A stretch of DNA of 64,000 nucleotides, taken from Acanthosepion esculentum. Taxonomy: Eukaryota; Mollusca; Cephalopoda; Sepiida; Sepiidae. The notes beneath the pieces were generated by a model that did no database searches, was not told the origin of the DNA, and saw only the letters and a list, made by a program, of their open reading frames with translations. Of the stretch, positions 33,401 through 43,860 are shown piece by piece (position 1 is the first letter of the stretch; each line of letters begins with the position of its first letter). The stretch is taken from assembly GCA_964036315.1 (NCBI GenBank), contig OZ038485.1:81125363-81189362 (forward strand), given 5' to 3'. The position numbers were made by a program, and so were the translations under genes.

Positions 33401-34024
33401 TTAAACATGTTTGTTAGGCTATTGATTGATGCATCTTGTCAAGGTGGCTACTGTATCTCTTAGAGTTGATTTTCCCTTGGGTGAAGTTTGCATATAACTC
33501 CAGTTCTGATCTCCTTCATCGACAATTTTATCATTCAAAGTTAGACATCGACAGTACTTGAACTATGTAGCCATCCCCTGCCGAACTAGTATCAGTATGC
33601 AGTTGTCAGAATATCAATGCTTTTCTTTGTCGATATATATATATATATTTTTTGCTTCACACTGGTAAAGTAAGCAATGAGTTCTTATTTGTTGTCTGGA
33701 TATAAGGCCATTCATCTCGAATTTAACTTCTTTAGTTAGTCTATTTGGATACCAGATATTCTCCTAATGCCGAAGAGATTTTTAGTGTTTGCACGATGTT
33801 TCTAAATTTATCGCAGGTGTAACCTGGCGGCAGTATCGTGAGTAGAGAAGACTAAAAAGCAACAACCGATGTAAGTTACAGAAAATAGTTCAAATATTTA
33901 TTCAGAATAAAAACATCATATAATTTGAAATATTTTTCAGATATTTTTTCTTTATCACTGTTGTTCTTAGCACGTCATCCCGACTAATATAATTCTTCAC
34001 ACTTTCTCATATATGTATATATTA

Positions 34025-34885
34025 CTCATTTCACTCCAAGCAGGGTATTAAAGCCACGAAGACACAAGGACTGAGTATGAAAGAACAAGAAACATTATTA
34101 AAGGGGGAGAAACAATAAAAAGTGTAATCCGGAAGAAAGTAAATAAAGCGTGATATTGCATTTCAATTTTCGAAAATCGATATTGGCTGGAAATCACGGG
34201 CGTGGAATAGGATTCCTGAAGCGAGAAGTGCGAGAGAAGAAACTTTCAGCATAGAACTTACGGTTGATTCTAGCCAATCCAACTGTAAATTAATGAGACT
34301 TTGTTGTCAATCTAGTACGCGCTTAAATTAAAGTCTATGTACCATAGCGGAAAGTTTGAGCGAACAATTTCCATTAAATTATTGACAAAAAAAAGGAACA
34401 GGGAAGCTACATTACTGTTGTAGTAGGATCCACCTAATCTGCATAGTGGAGTACCGACCATATAAATATGGTTGGTACCGAGAAGAGAGGGGAACGAATC
34501 AAGAGATTCAACCAGAGACTCTGCCCGACTGCGACTCAGTCAACACATTCTCCAGGAACGGTCTTCCCAGGAATATACAAAAGACTATATGTAAATATTG
34601 TGTACACTTTCTTGTTTCAATACATTTTGGTCTAAGTACATTTTGTGTTGCATTATTATTCCATGTATTAGTCAAGTTTCAACAATTACGGAGGTGGAAA
34701 ATGACTGAAGCCGAGATGCCAGGTCAGGGCCAATAATATTGCTATATTTATTTGGTATTTTATCAAGTATATATAAATATATAGCAGGAGCACTGGAGCA
34801 TATGTGGCAGCAAAATTCAAAGCATGGACAAAAGACAGATTTATAAATGTGTAAGATGTAAAGAGGAAGTGGCAATTTGCACAGC
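34025..34885 (-). pseudogene. Jockey/CR1-like LINE, split by a solo LTR
   Basis: The minus-strand part at 34690-34885 reads ILHIYKSVFCPCFEFCCHIC then IIGPDLASRLQSFSTSVIV. The protein continues beyond the LTR at 34410 with VASLFLFFYNN and runs to the 3' terminus at about 34030. Removing 34416-34684 plus one copy of ATTAC restores the expected '..HRRNVASLSLFY..' region. It is otherwise decayed. It abuts a truncated mariner at 34886. Confidence 0.65.
34416..34684 (+). mobile_element. Solo LTR, family L1, copy 2
   Basis: 269 bp, TGTTGTAGTAGG...TTTCAACA, with a perfect 5-bp duplication ATTAC on both sides (34411-34415, 34685-34689). A TATA box is present. It is inserted into the LINE relic at 34025-34885. 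Confidence 0.9.
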
Positions 34886-35221
34886 TTTTGTCAAGAACAA
34901 CATTCCCCCATGTTCGACAATCACCGTATTCCCCAGATCTAACCCCTTCCGACTTTTTCCTCTTCAAAAATCAGATCCCATTTGGAAGCAACAATATATC
35001 AAGACGTCGAGGAAATCAAAGAGAATGCGACGAGGCAGCTGTTCGCTATCCTCAAAATAAAAAAAGTTTTAAGATTGCTTCCATCAGTGGAGACGATGCT
35101 GGATAAAGTGCATGGATACAGAAGGGGGATTACTTCGAACGAGATTAAATTGTCGAATTATTATGTGTTGCGGTTTTCGTCTTATATAACATCAGTCCCG
35201 ATACTTTTTGATCAGACCTCG
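34886..35221 (+). mobile_element. 3' end of a mariner element (second subfamily)
   Basis: Encodes YSPDLTPSDFFLF (third catalytic Asp present), then in the next frame EEIKENATRQLFAILK. It ends with a terminal repeat reading, on the minus strand, CGAGGTCTGATCAAAAAGTA, beside TA at 35222-35223. The 5' half and left terminus are gone; the break adjoins the LINE at 34885. Its terminal repeat differs from that of the mariner at 13644. Confidence 0.75.
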
Positions 35222-35420
35222 TATACACTTGGACGGAACTTTTAACTAGATATAAGATTCATATGAATCCTTAAAGCTTTGTAACAAATTATGGATCTCG
35301 AAATGACTGTATTTGTTGCTACAAGGGATACAAAATTTAAACTGTCCCTGCTGATTTATGCCAAGAGATTTCACAAAAGCAAAAAAGGCAATGTACGAAA
35401 GGGTTACCGACAAATATAAG

Positions 35421-35709
35421 TGTTGAGTCTTGACTCATTGTTGAATCTCGACTAATGCATGGAATAATAATGCAACACAAAATGTACTTAGAACAAGAAT
35501 GTATTATAACAAGAAAATGTACACAATATTTACATATAGTATTTCTGTATATTTCTGGGAAGACCGTTCCTGGAGAATGTGTTGACTAAGTCGCAGTCGG
35601 GCAGAGTCTCTAGCTGGATCTCTGTATTCGCTCCCATGTCTTCCGGTACCAACCATTATTTATATAGTCGGTAGTCACCTATGCAGATTAGGTGGATCCT
35701 ACCACAACA
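35421..35709 (-). mobile_element. Solo LTR, family L1, copy 3 (with terminal duplication)
   Basis: 289 bp with perfect ATAAG duplications (35416-35420, 35710-35714). It is 20 bp longer than its relatives because the 3' terminal 'tgttga(g/a)tcttgact' block is present twice in tandem at 35421-35458. Opposite orientation to copy 2, so the two are not the LTRs of one element. Confidence 0.9.
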
Positions 35710-35962
35710 ATAAGAATGATAGGTGTCCATGAAGCAAGCTTGTGCCAAATGAGTTTTATATTGTGAGCAAGCCAACCATTAAGACAAGATGTCTCACTCA
35801 CAGTATGGTACATTTAAACATTGACCCATTTGTGCGTTCGCTGTTCATCTTAGACAAAAATAGAATCATCTACTCGCCGACTTACATTTAAAGTTGTTAG
35901 GAAACTTTTCTCTCTCTTTTGCACCCTATTTTGTTATCTTTTTTCTCCCCTCTCTTTATTTC

Positions 35963-36285
35963 GGATTACGGCCGTATCACAGTGAAACACCGGTTCCCAT
36001 AGAATCACGGAAATTAAAAAAACTTTGAGGCTGGTCTGTACGGTGATGGGTTGCCGCTTGGGAATAGCATATGCTGTAAGCTTGGATGTGCGGGTGGTGT
36101 AATGGATAACGCCTCGGAATTTGAAAATCGGAGAACCTAGTTCCAATTCCAGTCGGGGGCGCTATATTACCTTACGAGCAAATTGGGAGAAGTATGAATT
36201 TACCACTACTCGTTCCCCCACGAGTTCTGGGTTAATTTGTAGGATTTGTATCAGTAAATCATTATTATCTCGCCTCAACCCCCTC
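35963..36285 (+). repeat. 5S rRNA/tRNA hybrid SINE, copy 2 (full 5S part)
   Basis: Positions 35963-36086 follow 5S rRNA from near its start ('ttacggccgtatcacagtga', 'acaccggttc') through 'gatgggttgccgcttgggaa' and 'tgctgtaagctt'. Joined to it is a tRNA-Arg-like module (36088-36160, 'gcgggtggtgtaatggataa' with 'gttccaattcc' as B box). The body and the tail 'gtatcagtaaatcattatta' complete it. Both modules contain polymerase III internal promoter elements. Confidence 0.75.
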
Positions 36286-36429
36286 AAAAAAATTACAATA
36301 TAAAAATATTTTCGGACTTTAAATAACCTACAAAAGGTTGATAAGTCGTAAAAAACAAATCAATCAATCTTTTTTTCTTTTTACACTGATAGAAAATGGA
36401 ATTGGAACAACCTGTATCCGTATATACTC

Positions 36430-36715
36430 ATGTAACGCGCCATCTCGTGTATCGTGCGACCCCCAAATTTTCACTTAAAATTAGCTTCAAAATGAGGTCT
36501 TTGAATGTCCTCTGATATGCGAGTATATACGGCATATGTTTCATTTTATCCAAATTTAAACATAGAGATAAATTAGTTGGTTTACAGTAAATTAACGGAT
36601 ATGCCGATGAATTTGTGTACAGGTTCCAAATTAATGAGTGTAAGTAGCTAACAAAATTATATTGTGGCAATGTTCCTCCAACCTCTATGTCTGTGGGTGT
36701 GTTTCATGTAGACTC
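36430..36715. other. No recognisable gene
   Basis: Nothing recognised; a short minus-strand frame (36428-36670) has no family signature. Confidence 0.35.
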
Positions 36716-36719
36716 CCCA

Positions 36720-36873
36720 CAACGTGCAGGTGGCCTAATTATTGCGTTTAGCATGAAACAGTCTGTCGCCTCTGAGTGTTGACTTCAGTATTCACTTTTA
36801 TATTTACATACGCTCTATCTCTGATATTGAGCACTTTATCCCATAAATATAGCCTACTTTAAAACTATATTTC

Positions 36874-36905
<32 letters not shown>
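36720..36905 (+). repeat. Terminal repeat family H, degenerate copy
   Basis: Matches the right arm of the palindrome at 38702-38835 ('gcatgaaacagtctgtcgcc', 'gctctatctctgatattgag'). The hammerhead core here is changed to CTAATTA. It ends in a TA tract. Confidence 0.6.
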
Positions 36906-36909
<4 letters not shown>

Positions 36910-36939
36910 AATACTGAGCAGCGTTTCATATTTGAACCC

Positions 36940-37010
36940 GATGTTTAGACCATCTGAAGACTGGCCTGAAGATTGCGTTCCAGCAGGAAACAGAATATTG
37001 CCACTATCCG
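36940..37010 (+). ncRNA. Hammerhead-like motif, uncertain
   Basis: CTGAAGA, a CTGG/CCAG stem with a long loop, then GAAAC, beside a TA tract. Extra bases lie between stem and GAAA. Probably a decayed copy of a Penelope-type end. Confidence 0.3.
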
Positions 37011-37276
37011 TATAGTATGTTAAATTCCTCTCTATATTTTTCAAATGTCTCCTTTCTTTAAAGAAATGTTACTTTTTCAAGCCAACATGCATGACAATAA
37101 AAATTAAAACTTTTAACTGAAGACCTTTAAATATTTATCGGGGTATCAATAGAAGGCAGAAAATATGTGGTTTATTGGCAGTAAGATCCATCTTCTGCTT
37201 TTCCAGCAACATTCACCTGTGACATCGTAGATGAAGATAATAACTTAGGAGATATTACTCTTAAATTGTCTTTGAG

Positions 37277-37311
<35 letters not shown>

Positions 37312-37317
37312 AAATCC

Positions 37318-37615
37318 ACAGACAGACTGTTTCGCAGCTCGTCAGTGTGGCTAGACGTCCGGTTGCCTCTAGCTAGGATCGAAACCCGACTGAATTGGCG
37401 TCAGTCGGAACTTCTACCACTAAGCCGTCAGCTGACGGCAGGTTTGAAGGTGAATTTTAGCGTGTTTATTTTTAGATTTAGATAAACACACAGTGACTGA
37501 CAGTGACTCAATTCTGCCGAAGAGTCGTGCAATATTAGCTTAAATAGTCACTGTTTACAAACTCACACCTCAAACCAAAGAGCTCAACCGAAATTAATTT
37601 TTCAGGAGCCAATAT
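37318..37615 (-). repeat. tRNA-like plus hammerhead repeat (family Z), stem II deleted
   Basis: On the minus strand the element passes through an AT-rich body, then a tRNA-like unit (A box 'ggcttagtggtagaag', B box 'gggtttcgatcc', about 37370-37440). It ends in CTGACGA (37339-37345), GCTGC, GAAAC (37329-37333), T loop complement and GTC (37325-37327). Compared with 38957-39290, eight bases of stem II are missing, so this ribozyme cannot fold normally. A CA/TA tract adjoins. Confidence 0.65.
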
Positions 37616-37635
37616 TTTTGTCATCCACAGACATA

Positions 37636-37851
<216 letters not shown>

Positions 37852-37859
37852 TTTTAAAA

Positions 37860-38510
37860 ATGAATATTTTTACTTTATTGAAAAATAAATGACTTTACGT
37901 TTTACTTTATTAAAAATAATTAAAAATATTCATAAATTAGTATTTTAATCCTTAATAAATTACTTTTTTTCGGTTATAAAAAAATTATTTTCTTTATGGT
38001 GCTGAGTTGTCTCGGTCCTGAGTTGTCTCAGTCCTGAGTTGTGCCGGCGCTCTGTCGGCGGTGCTGAGGTGGCGGTGTTACGTTGTCCATTGCCGTATAG
38101 TTTCGACTAACTCCGACCGCGAAAATGGCAAGTTTAAATTTTGAGGACAGCTAATTGAGTAATTAACAAGCATTGTACCTTTTTGTTTGTATTTTTTCCT
38201 TATTTTTTTTCTTTTGCTATTAATTTAAAGTTTTTACCTTCACCCCAGCCTCCTCAATTTAATCTACTTATTGCAATTGCAATGAAGTTGTACTTTATAA
38301 GTTTGGAGTAATTTAAGAAATAATTGTCCACACCTAAGTACCTTCTTAATGGTTACATTGGTACTAAACGAATCAGTTAAAGAGTCTTCTGAGTGCCTAC
38401 CTTGAAATAAATGTCTTTAAACCTGATGTGATCGTCCGATTTTTTAATTGGTAGGAGACATCAGAAGTTATACTAAGTTCAAACTTAATATGACATATTT
38501 TTCTTAGTTT
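37860..38510. other. No recognisable gene
   Basis: AT-rich; 38005-38075 has short repeats of 'gtcctgagttgtctc'. Nothing else recognised. Confidence 0.4.
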
Positions 38511-38511
38511 A

Positions 38512-38766
<255 letters not shown>

Positions 38767-38836
38767 CACACGCTCTATCTCTGATATTGAGCACTTTACC
38801 CCATAAATATAGCACACTTTAAGACTATATTTCTGC

Positions 38837-38839
<3 letters not shown>

Positions 38840-38907
<68 letters not shown>

Positions 38908-38956
38908 TATACATATATGTGCATAATATTAAGTTATATATATATATATATTTTTT
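38840..38956. repeat. (TA)n microsatellites
   Basis: TA tracts at 38840-38925 and 38935-38950 between family H and family Z copies. Confidence 0.93.
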
Positions 38957-39010
38957 GTCATCCACAGACAGACTGTTTCGCTGTTTCACAGCTCATCAGT
39001 GTGGCTAGAC
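38957..39010 (-). ncRNA. Hammerhead ribozyme candidate (canonical core)
   Basis: Minus strand. Core CTGATGA (38993-38999). Stem II is GCTG/CAGC closing loop TGAAA (38980-38992), with no mismatch next to the core. Then GAAAC (38975-38979), a one-base loop and GTC (38971-38973). The stem I strands (39000-39008 and 38957-38970) pair three bases beside the core, then leave an internal loop, then pair again. The very short stem III is typical of retroelement hammerheads that act as dimers. No folding program was run. Confidence 0.65.
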
Positions 39011-39290
39011 GTCCGGTTGCCTCTAGCTAGGATCGAAACCCGACTGAATTTGCGTTAGTCGGAACTTCTACCAGAAGCCGTCGGCGAACGGCAGGGATGA
39101 AGGTGAATTTTAGCGTGTTTACTTTTAGATTTAGATAAACACACAGTGACTGACAGTGACGCAATTCCGCCGAAGAGTCGTGCAATATTAGCTTAAATAG
39201 TCACTGTTTACAAACTCACACCTCAAACCAAAGAGCTCAACTTAAATTAATTTTTCAGGAGCCAATATTTTTTTTAATTTTTCAGGAGCC
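38957..39290 (-). repeat. tRNA-like plus hammerhead repeat (family Z), best copy
   Basis: Same layout as 37318-37615: body, tRNA-like unit with A and B boxes (about 39010-39085), then the hammerhead at the 3' end, followed by a TA tract. The tRNA-like unit has lost a few bases relative to the other copy. About 300 bp, noncoding, flanked by TA tracts on both sides. Confidence 0.65.
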
Positions 39291-39340
39291 AATATATATA
39301 TATATATATATATATATAGATAGATATATAGATATATATA
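39291..39340. repeat. TA/TAGA microsatellite
   Basis: Short TA and 'agat' repeats. Confidence 0.9.
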
Positions 39341-39500
39341 TAAGCTCTATGCCGAAGAGAAGAGTCTCATCTGGGGAGGTATACAAACCCGACCTCAGAA
39401 AAGCGGGCTCTACGGGGAAGTTTGGGCCGAGGCTACGGGCTCTGATCGCCACATAAAAATCGGCCTTGTGCCACATCCTGCCTTGTGGAGAGGTTGGTAA
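39335..39500 (-). repeat. Dispersed repeat family W, copy 2
   Basis: Matches the nested block at 11915-12080 ('acggggaa', 'gaggctacgggctc'). It ends near 'ggccttgtgccacat', a phrase also present at 41010-41025. Confidence 0.45.
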
Positions 39501-39506
39501 ATACCG

Positions 39507-39867
39507 GCTTCTTTGTGGCTGAATGGTTATGTTGAATCTTGACTAATGCATGGAATAATAATGCAAAGACAAAATGTACTTAGAATAAAATGTATTGAAA
39601 CAAGAAAGTGTACACAATATTTACATATAGTCTTTTGTATGTTTCTGGGAAGACCGTTCCTGGAGAATGTGTTGACTAAGTCGCAGTCGGGCAGAGTCTC
39701 TAGTTGGATCTCTGGATTCGCCTCCCTGTCTTCCGGTACCAACAATATTTATATCGTCGGTGCTCCGCTATGCAAATTAGGTGGATCCTACCACAACAGG
39801 TTAACAGAAGCTCAGATCAAATGATGGGTCCCTTTGGGGTTACAGGTTCGATTCCTGACGGAGAAGC
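39507..39867 (+). pseudogene. tRNA-like sequence split by a solo LTR
   Basis: Outside the LTR the halves 39507-39529 and 39804-39867 join to a tRNA-like sequence of about 87 nt. It has an A box 'gtggctgaatggtta', a perfect T-arm/B box 'caggttcgattcctg', and ends that pair as a seven-base acceptor stem (GCTTCTT with GGAGAAGC, using a G-T pair). The long segment between the anticodon region and the T-arm suggests a Leu/Ser-type variable arm. The anticodon stem does not pair convincingly. It could be a tRNA pseudogene or a SINE head. Confidence 0.55.
39530..39798 (-). mobile_element. Solo LTR, family L1, copy 4
   Basis: 269 bp with perfect GGTTA duplications (39525-39529, 39799-39803), which are part of the tRNA-like A box. 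Minus orientation. Confidence 0.9.
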
Positions 39868-40004
39868 ACATATTTTCTACAAAAAATATCGAACATTCAG
39901 GCTAGTAAATGTAATTAATACTGTTTATTAAAAAACGGATCATTTTCTTAAATAAATTGTATCTATTAAAAATAATGTATAAACATAAAATATATTATAC
40001 ATGT

Positions 40005-40085
40005 ATACACACACACACATACACACATATACATATATATATGTGTGTGTGTGTGTGTGTGTATGTGTGTGTGTGTGTGTGTATT
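40005..40085. repeat. CA/TA/TG microsatellite
   Basis: CA-rich, then TA, then TG repeats, forming an imperfect palindrome. Confidence 0.9.
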
Positions 40086-40089
40086 TGTG

Positions 40090-40640
40090 TGGATTCAGTT
40101 TGTTTCGATAAACTATGGATCTGCGCCCAAAGAGTTATGCTTCAGATGCTGATGGCGATTCTGAATCTGTTATGGCTGTACAGACCCACACGGGATTGTC
40201 ATTCTCGATAGCAACGAATGCATGTAAAGGGGTTCTCCCCCAATGTCGTCGTACTGTTTTCTTTCCGTCGAGCATGCTTCTCCCAGACGGGAAGTTATCG
40301 TTTCTTCTCTACTCGCTCCTGCCCTCGGTGTTAATCGTGTCTCCAGCATAAACGATCGTTGGCGATGTCTTCCCACCTCTCAGTGTCCTTGCAGCGAAGA
40401 TGAGGTCGCGCTCGTCTCCCACCCCTTACCGTTGGCTAGTTCCACGTACAGAAGAACCTTCGGAATCCTCCCACCTGCTATATGGAACCGGCGCTGGGTA
40501 ACTGGGAACGGGTGAGAATTCTGGAATTGGTGACCCTCTAGGTCCAATTGATGTCGAGAATGCGTCTCAGACAGCGAAGATGAAAGGCGCTGAGACGTAT
40601 GTCCTGTCTGATATAATGGCTCCAAATCTCGCTGCGGTAT
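40090..40640 (-). pseudogene. LINE ORF2 C-terminus with zinc-finger-like end
   Basis: Minus-strand frames read LSAFHLRCLRRILDINWT, then HIAGGRFRRFFCTWN-type text, GRRARPHLRCKDT, ERWEDIANDRLCWRHD and RGRERVEKKR, and close with FTCIRCYRE and SRVGLYSHNR. This is the order found at the C-terminus of a common animal LINE protein ('LNAFHLRCLRRIL', 'W..LA.DR..WR', then a C2H2-type finger with 'SRIGLYSH'). The second half of the finger is altered. Frameshifts are few, so it is relatively young. It differs from the other LINE families here. Confidence 0.65.
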
Positions 40641-41049
40641 ATATATATTTAGTTATGGACCTGTAATAATTCTGTTAAAATTAATGTCTATATTCTCTAC
40701 TTGCTTAGTACCTGTATCCAATGAATTCTCTATTAAATTGGTTTTCTGACAATTTTAATGACTATCGACCTTGCAAAATGTTTATTCCCCTCCCCACTGC
40801 AGGCATTGAATTGTACACATGGGGACTAGTTAGAATTTTCATAGAGGCAATAGGGTATTATGGTGGATGTTGTAAGAAAGGTAAGTAAGAATGCATTGTT
40901 TTGGTGTTAGGAATATTTGTTTGTATGTTTGGGTCAGTGTTTGTCGCTAGCTAAGTTTAAATTGAAGACAGAAGAAGACCGTACTTTTCCCCATTCCCCA
41001 TCTTGGCCTTGTGCCACATTTTCTGTATTAATACGGAAATAAATATCGC

Positions 41050-41400
41050 TCTTCCCTATAGTACCTATACTTTCTGAATTTAAGCGTAGCACTAGATTGG
41101 TAAGTAAGTCTCATCGATTTATAGTTTAGTTGGCTTGATGTGACCGTAAGTTCTATGTTGACAGTTTCTTTTCTGGCACTTCTTGCTTGTAGAACTCTCT
41201 TCCGGCTCCATACTTTCCGGCCAAGTTTGATCATCAAAAATTTAAATGTAATGTCAATCATTATTTAATGTCTTCCTGATTACTCTTCTATCGTTCTCGC
41301 TCCTTAGAAATGTTTCTGTTTTCTAATTCTTCCACACTCAGTAACCCCTTGTGTCTTAGTGGCTTTACTGCCTTGCTTGGAGTGAATTCGATTTAAAAAA
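41050..41400 (+). pseudogene. Jockey/CR1-like LINE C-terminus and 3' end
   Basis: Runs from a block equivalent to 'EFKRSTRLVSKSHRFIV' to the 3' end 'tgccttgcttggagtgaatt' at about 41370-41390. Confidence 0.55.
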
Positions 41401-41990
41401 TGTATATTTTGTTTTATAATTTAAAAATATATCCTTGATATAACGTACGCTGCATAATTTCACGTATATCACTTTACTATTATTATCATTATATCTTTAT
41501 TTTACTATATATACATATGTATGAATATATATTTAAAGGTGTATGTATATATTAGTATGTGTGTGTATCCGTGTGTGCGTGTATGTCTGTGTGAATGACT
41601 CTTCTTATAAACGCTCAAATGATAGCCTTTTCTATATTATGTGAGGGAATTTAGATAAATGCTGAATGTGATAACACTCTCCTTTGTTTGCCGTTTTTTA
41701 TACATACGATATTTTAATTACATGTCGGCACTTGTACACTAACTGTCTGTAAGTGCGCAGTTATGTGTTATAAATGCTCGCCTGGTAGACGCCTCATGAG
41801 TATTTCAGGAAGTCTCAATGGAGCGAGAATTCTCGATGTGTCGAATCCCTAAATACACCTGCTCGAGTAATGAGGCGGTCTCGTATCTAGCTCATCTAGG
41901 ACAGACGTTCTGCTGGTTTGAATTATCAGAGGGCACACGTTAGTTAAAACTGAGATCAGGATTATCAAATCTATCCGCCATTTTTTTTTC
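41400..41990. other. No gene; TA/TG-rich and a weak tRNA-like block
   Basis: Low-complexity sequence at 41500-41600. At 41880-41940 'atctagctcatctagg' and 'ggtttgaattatc' faintly recall A and B boxes. Too weak for a call. Confidence 0.3.
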
Positions 41991-42039
41991 AGAATCTATG
42001 ATTGCCGACTGGAGAGGTAGCCAAAGGTGTGACCTTCCA

Positions 42040-42495
42040 ATTACAGACATCAGAATCAAGAAAGAACATATATAGATATGTGTTTGGTGCAATAGCAGAC
42101 GGCAGAATCTGTGACACAGAGATGCGAAGGCGCATTAGAATAACGAATGAAGTCTTCCAAAAATTAAAGGAAGTGTGAAGACAGAGGTATATTTCGTTAA
42201 AACTGCTATGTCATAACTATCTTCCTGTATAGCAACGAGTACTTGATAATCTCCGTAGAGATGAAGAGGTGACTCGAAGTGAGATTTGGAATTTCTGAGA
42301 CAAATTATAAGAAAAGCTTAATACTTACAGGGCGTTCGGGTGGAAGGAGGTGTGGAGAGAAACGGCGAGCAACTCACCTGAATTGCAGAGCAGGGATCGT
42401 AAGGCGTCAAACGTTAGTTAGAGTTACAGGCGGCAGAAAGTTGTGGATATCCATAATCGCTTACATCTTGAAGAGATACTCCAAAAAAATGTTGA
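42040..42495 (+). pseudogene. RTE-like LINE fragment
   Basis: Plus strand: FGAIADGRICDTEMRRRIRI then EVFQKLKEV, and near 42420-42470 the terminal block corresponding to 'RQKVVDIHN'. Frameshifted and internally shortened. Confidence 0.55.
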
Positions 42496-42499
42496 TGAC

Positions 42500-42785
42500 G
42501 ATGATGTTAGCCTGGGTGAAATATCAGATGCATTCCGAATAACTAAGTTATTGATTCTCATCGATAGCCTAATGATCGCCTCATGCAGTGATACCAAAAG
42601 TGGGCGATACCGCCCCCACATCATGGGGACAGTGAAAAGATCCTGAACCATAACATACACCACACAGACACATTGTACCTGAAGTGTATCATGCCTTCCC
42701 TTTAATGTGTATCACATGTATATAACACTTAATGTGGGTAATACTAAGATATTCATGTGCCATACAATACCATCACAAAGAAAAT
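42500..42785. other. No recognisable gene
   Basis: Nothing recognised. Confidence 0.35.
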
Positions 42786-42789
42786 CTAA

Positions 42790-42912
42790 TTAAAGGTAGA
42801 CTATACATTGTTGGGGGGACATTAGGGTTGTGTCTATACATTTAGGGACGCGTTAGGGTTTTGATTTGGTACGCAAGGAGGCGACAACCCAAAAACTGTT
42901 TGGGAACTACTG
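42790..42912 (-). mobile_element. hAT-like transposon end
   Basis: The minus strand begins CAGTAGTTCCCAAACAGTTT, close to the common hAT terminus 'CAGTGGTTCCCAAACTTT'. The other terminus and the 8-bp duplication cannot be identified, so it is a truncated end or a small MITE. Confidence 0.45.
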
Positions 42913-43059
42913 GACTAAGGTATGAAACTGTTCAGTGTTGATTTCGATGCCCACACGTTTTATATCTACATATGAGCTGTTAGCACACTTCCCTCGGTTT
43001 TTATAAAAAAATCCCTGTCCCTTGAAGAAATAGGCGATCATGGCTCTCCTCAACCTCCT

Positions 43060-43860
43060 TTTCTTTACTGTCTCTGAATTTATTTATTCTGTGTTTATTT
43101 CTCTTTACCTATTTGATGTCATAAAATATTTAACGACACTAACTCGGGCCTTTCTAATTATTAAAAAAAAATGATTTAACAAAAGAAAAAAGAATTTCAG
43201 GAGGAGCTTTTCAAAATCACACTTAAAAATGAAAATAAATAAATTTAAGAAAAATTAATTGTAGACTTTTCCGTGTCAAAACTGAAATAAAATAATGTTT
43301 CTTTAAATCACCAACTGCACAAAAAAATACTTTTTGAGTTTTATTGAATTATTTTTATAAGGTTTCAAGACAAATTTTCAAGATGTTTATAGATGATGCA
43401 AAAACAGTGGCTGAAATAATATTTTCAGGGATTTCTCTTTAGAAAATTATAAAATGTATTTTTAATCAACCGGCAATTTTAAAACTATTCACGAATGTAT
43501 TGAAATTGGACGTGGTATAACTAACCTAAAAATATTAACTCAAGGTTTTTTTATAAAATGAACAATCATTCGTTAATGGAGAAGTGGTGAAACTATCGTT
43601 TAAATCTGATAATTTTCTGACTTTTGGTAAATTTTGAACAAAAGAGTAGGTAGTGTCTGTTTTTTTATTCTTTCATTTCGAACAAACCCAAAAAACTCTT
43701 GTACCTAGTCAACAGGAATCGACAAGCAAGCCACCTCGAAACTGCTATCGACATTTAAATAATTATTTAAGAAATATTATCGAAATAAGTGTTTATCTTT
43801 AATCATAGCATTTCAAGCTGTAGTGATCGTTAAATGTGAGTAATCAATTTAGTGGTAGAT
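43060..43860. other. No recognisable gene
   Basis: Very AT-rich, with many A or T runs. An RTE scrap ('taggcgatcatggctctcct') sits just before it at 43030. Confidence 0.4.

Larger units (their letters stand above)
32280..33420. repeat. Family V repeats (three diverged copies)
   Basis: Copies near 32280-32420, 32870-33080 and 33180-33420 share 'aacgttattnttaatgg', 'tatttgagtagacg' and 'ttcgtctac' blocks. The second and third also have a tRNA-like block at the same relative place. An AT-rich palindrome (32560-32760) and TA tracts lie between the first two. Confidence 0.45.

Noticed and set aside
34416..35709. A single LTR retrotransposon bounded by the LTRs at 34416 and 35421
   Set aside because: The two LTRs are in opposite orientation, have different target duplications, and enclose a mariner and LINE relic.
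35963..36086. A 5S rRNA gene
   Set aside because: Too diverged, fused directly to a tRNA-like unit, with the same fusion in other copies.
40115..40515. Plus-strand frames opposite the LINE C-terminus
   Set aside because: They are antisense shadows of the minus-strand LINE protein.
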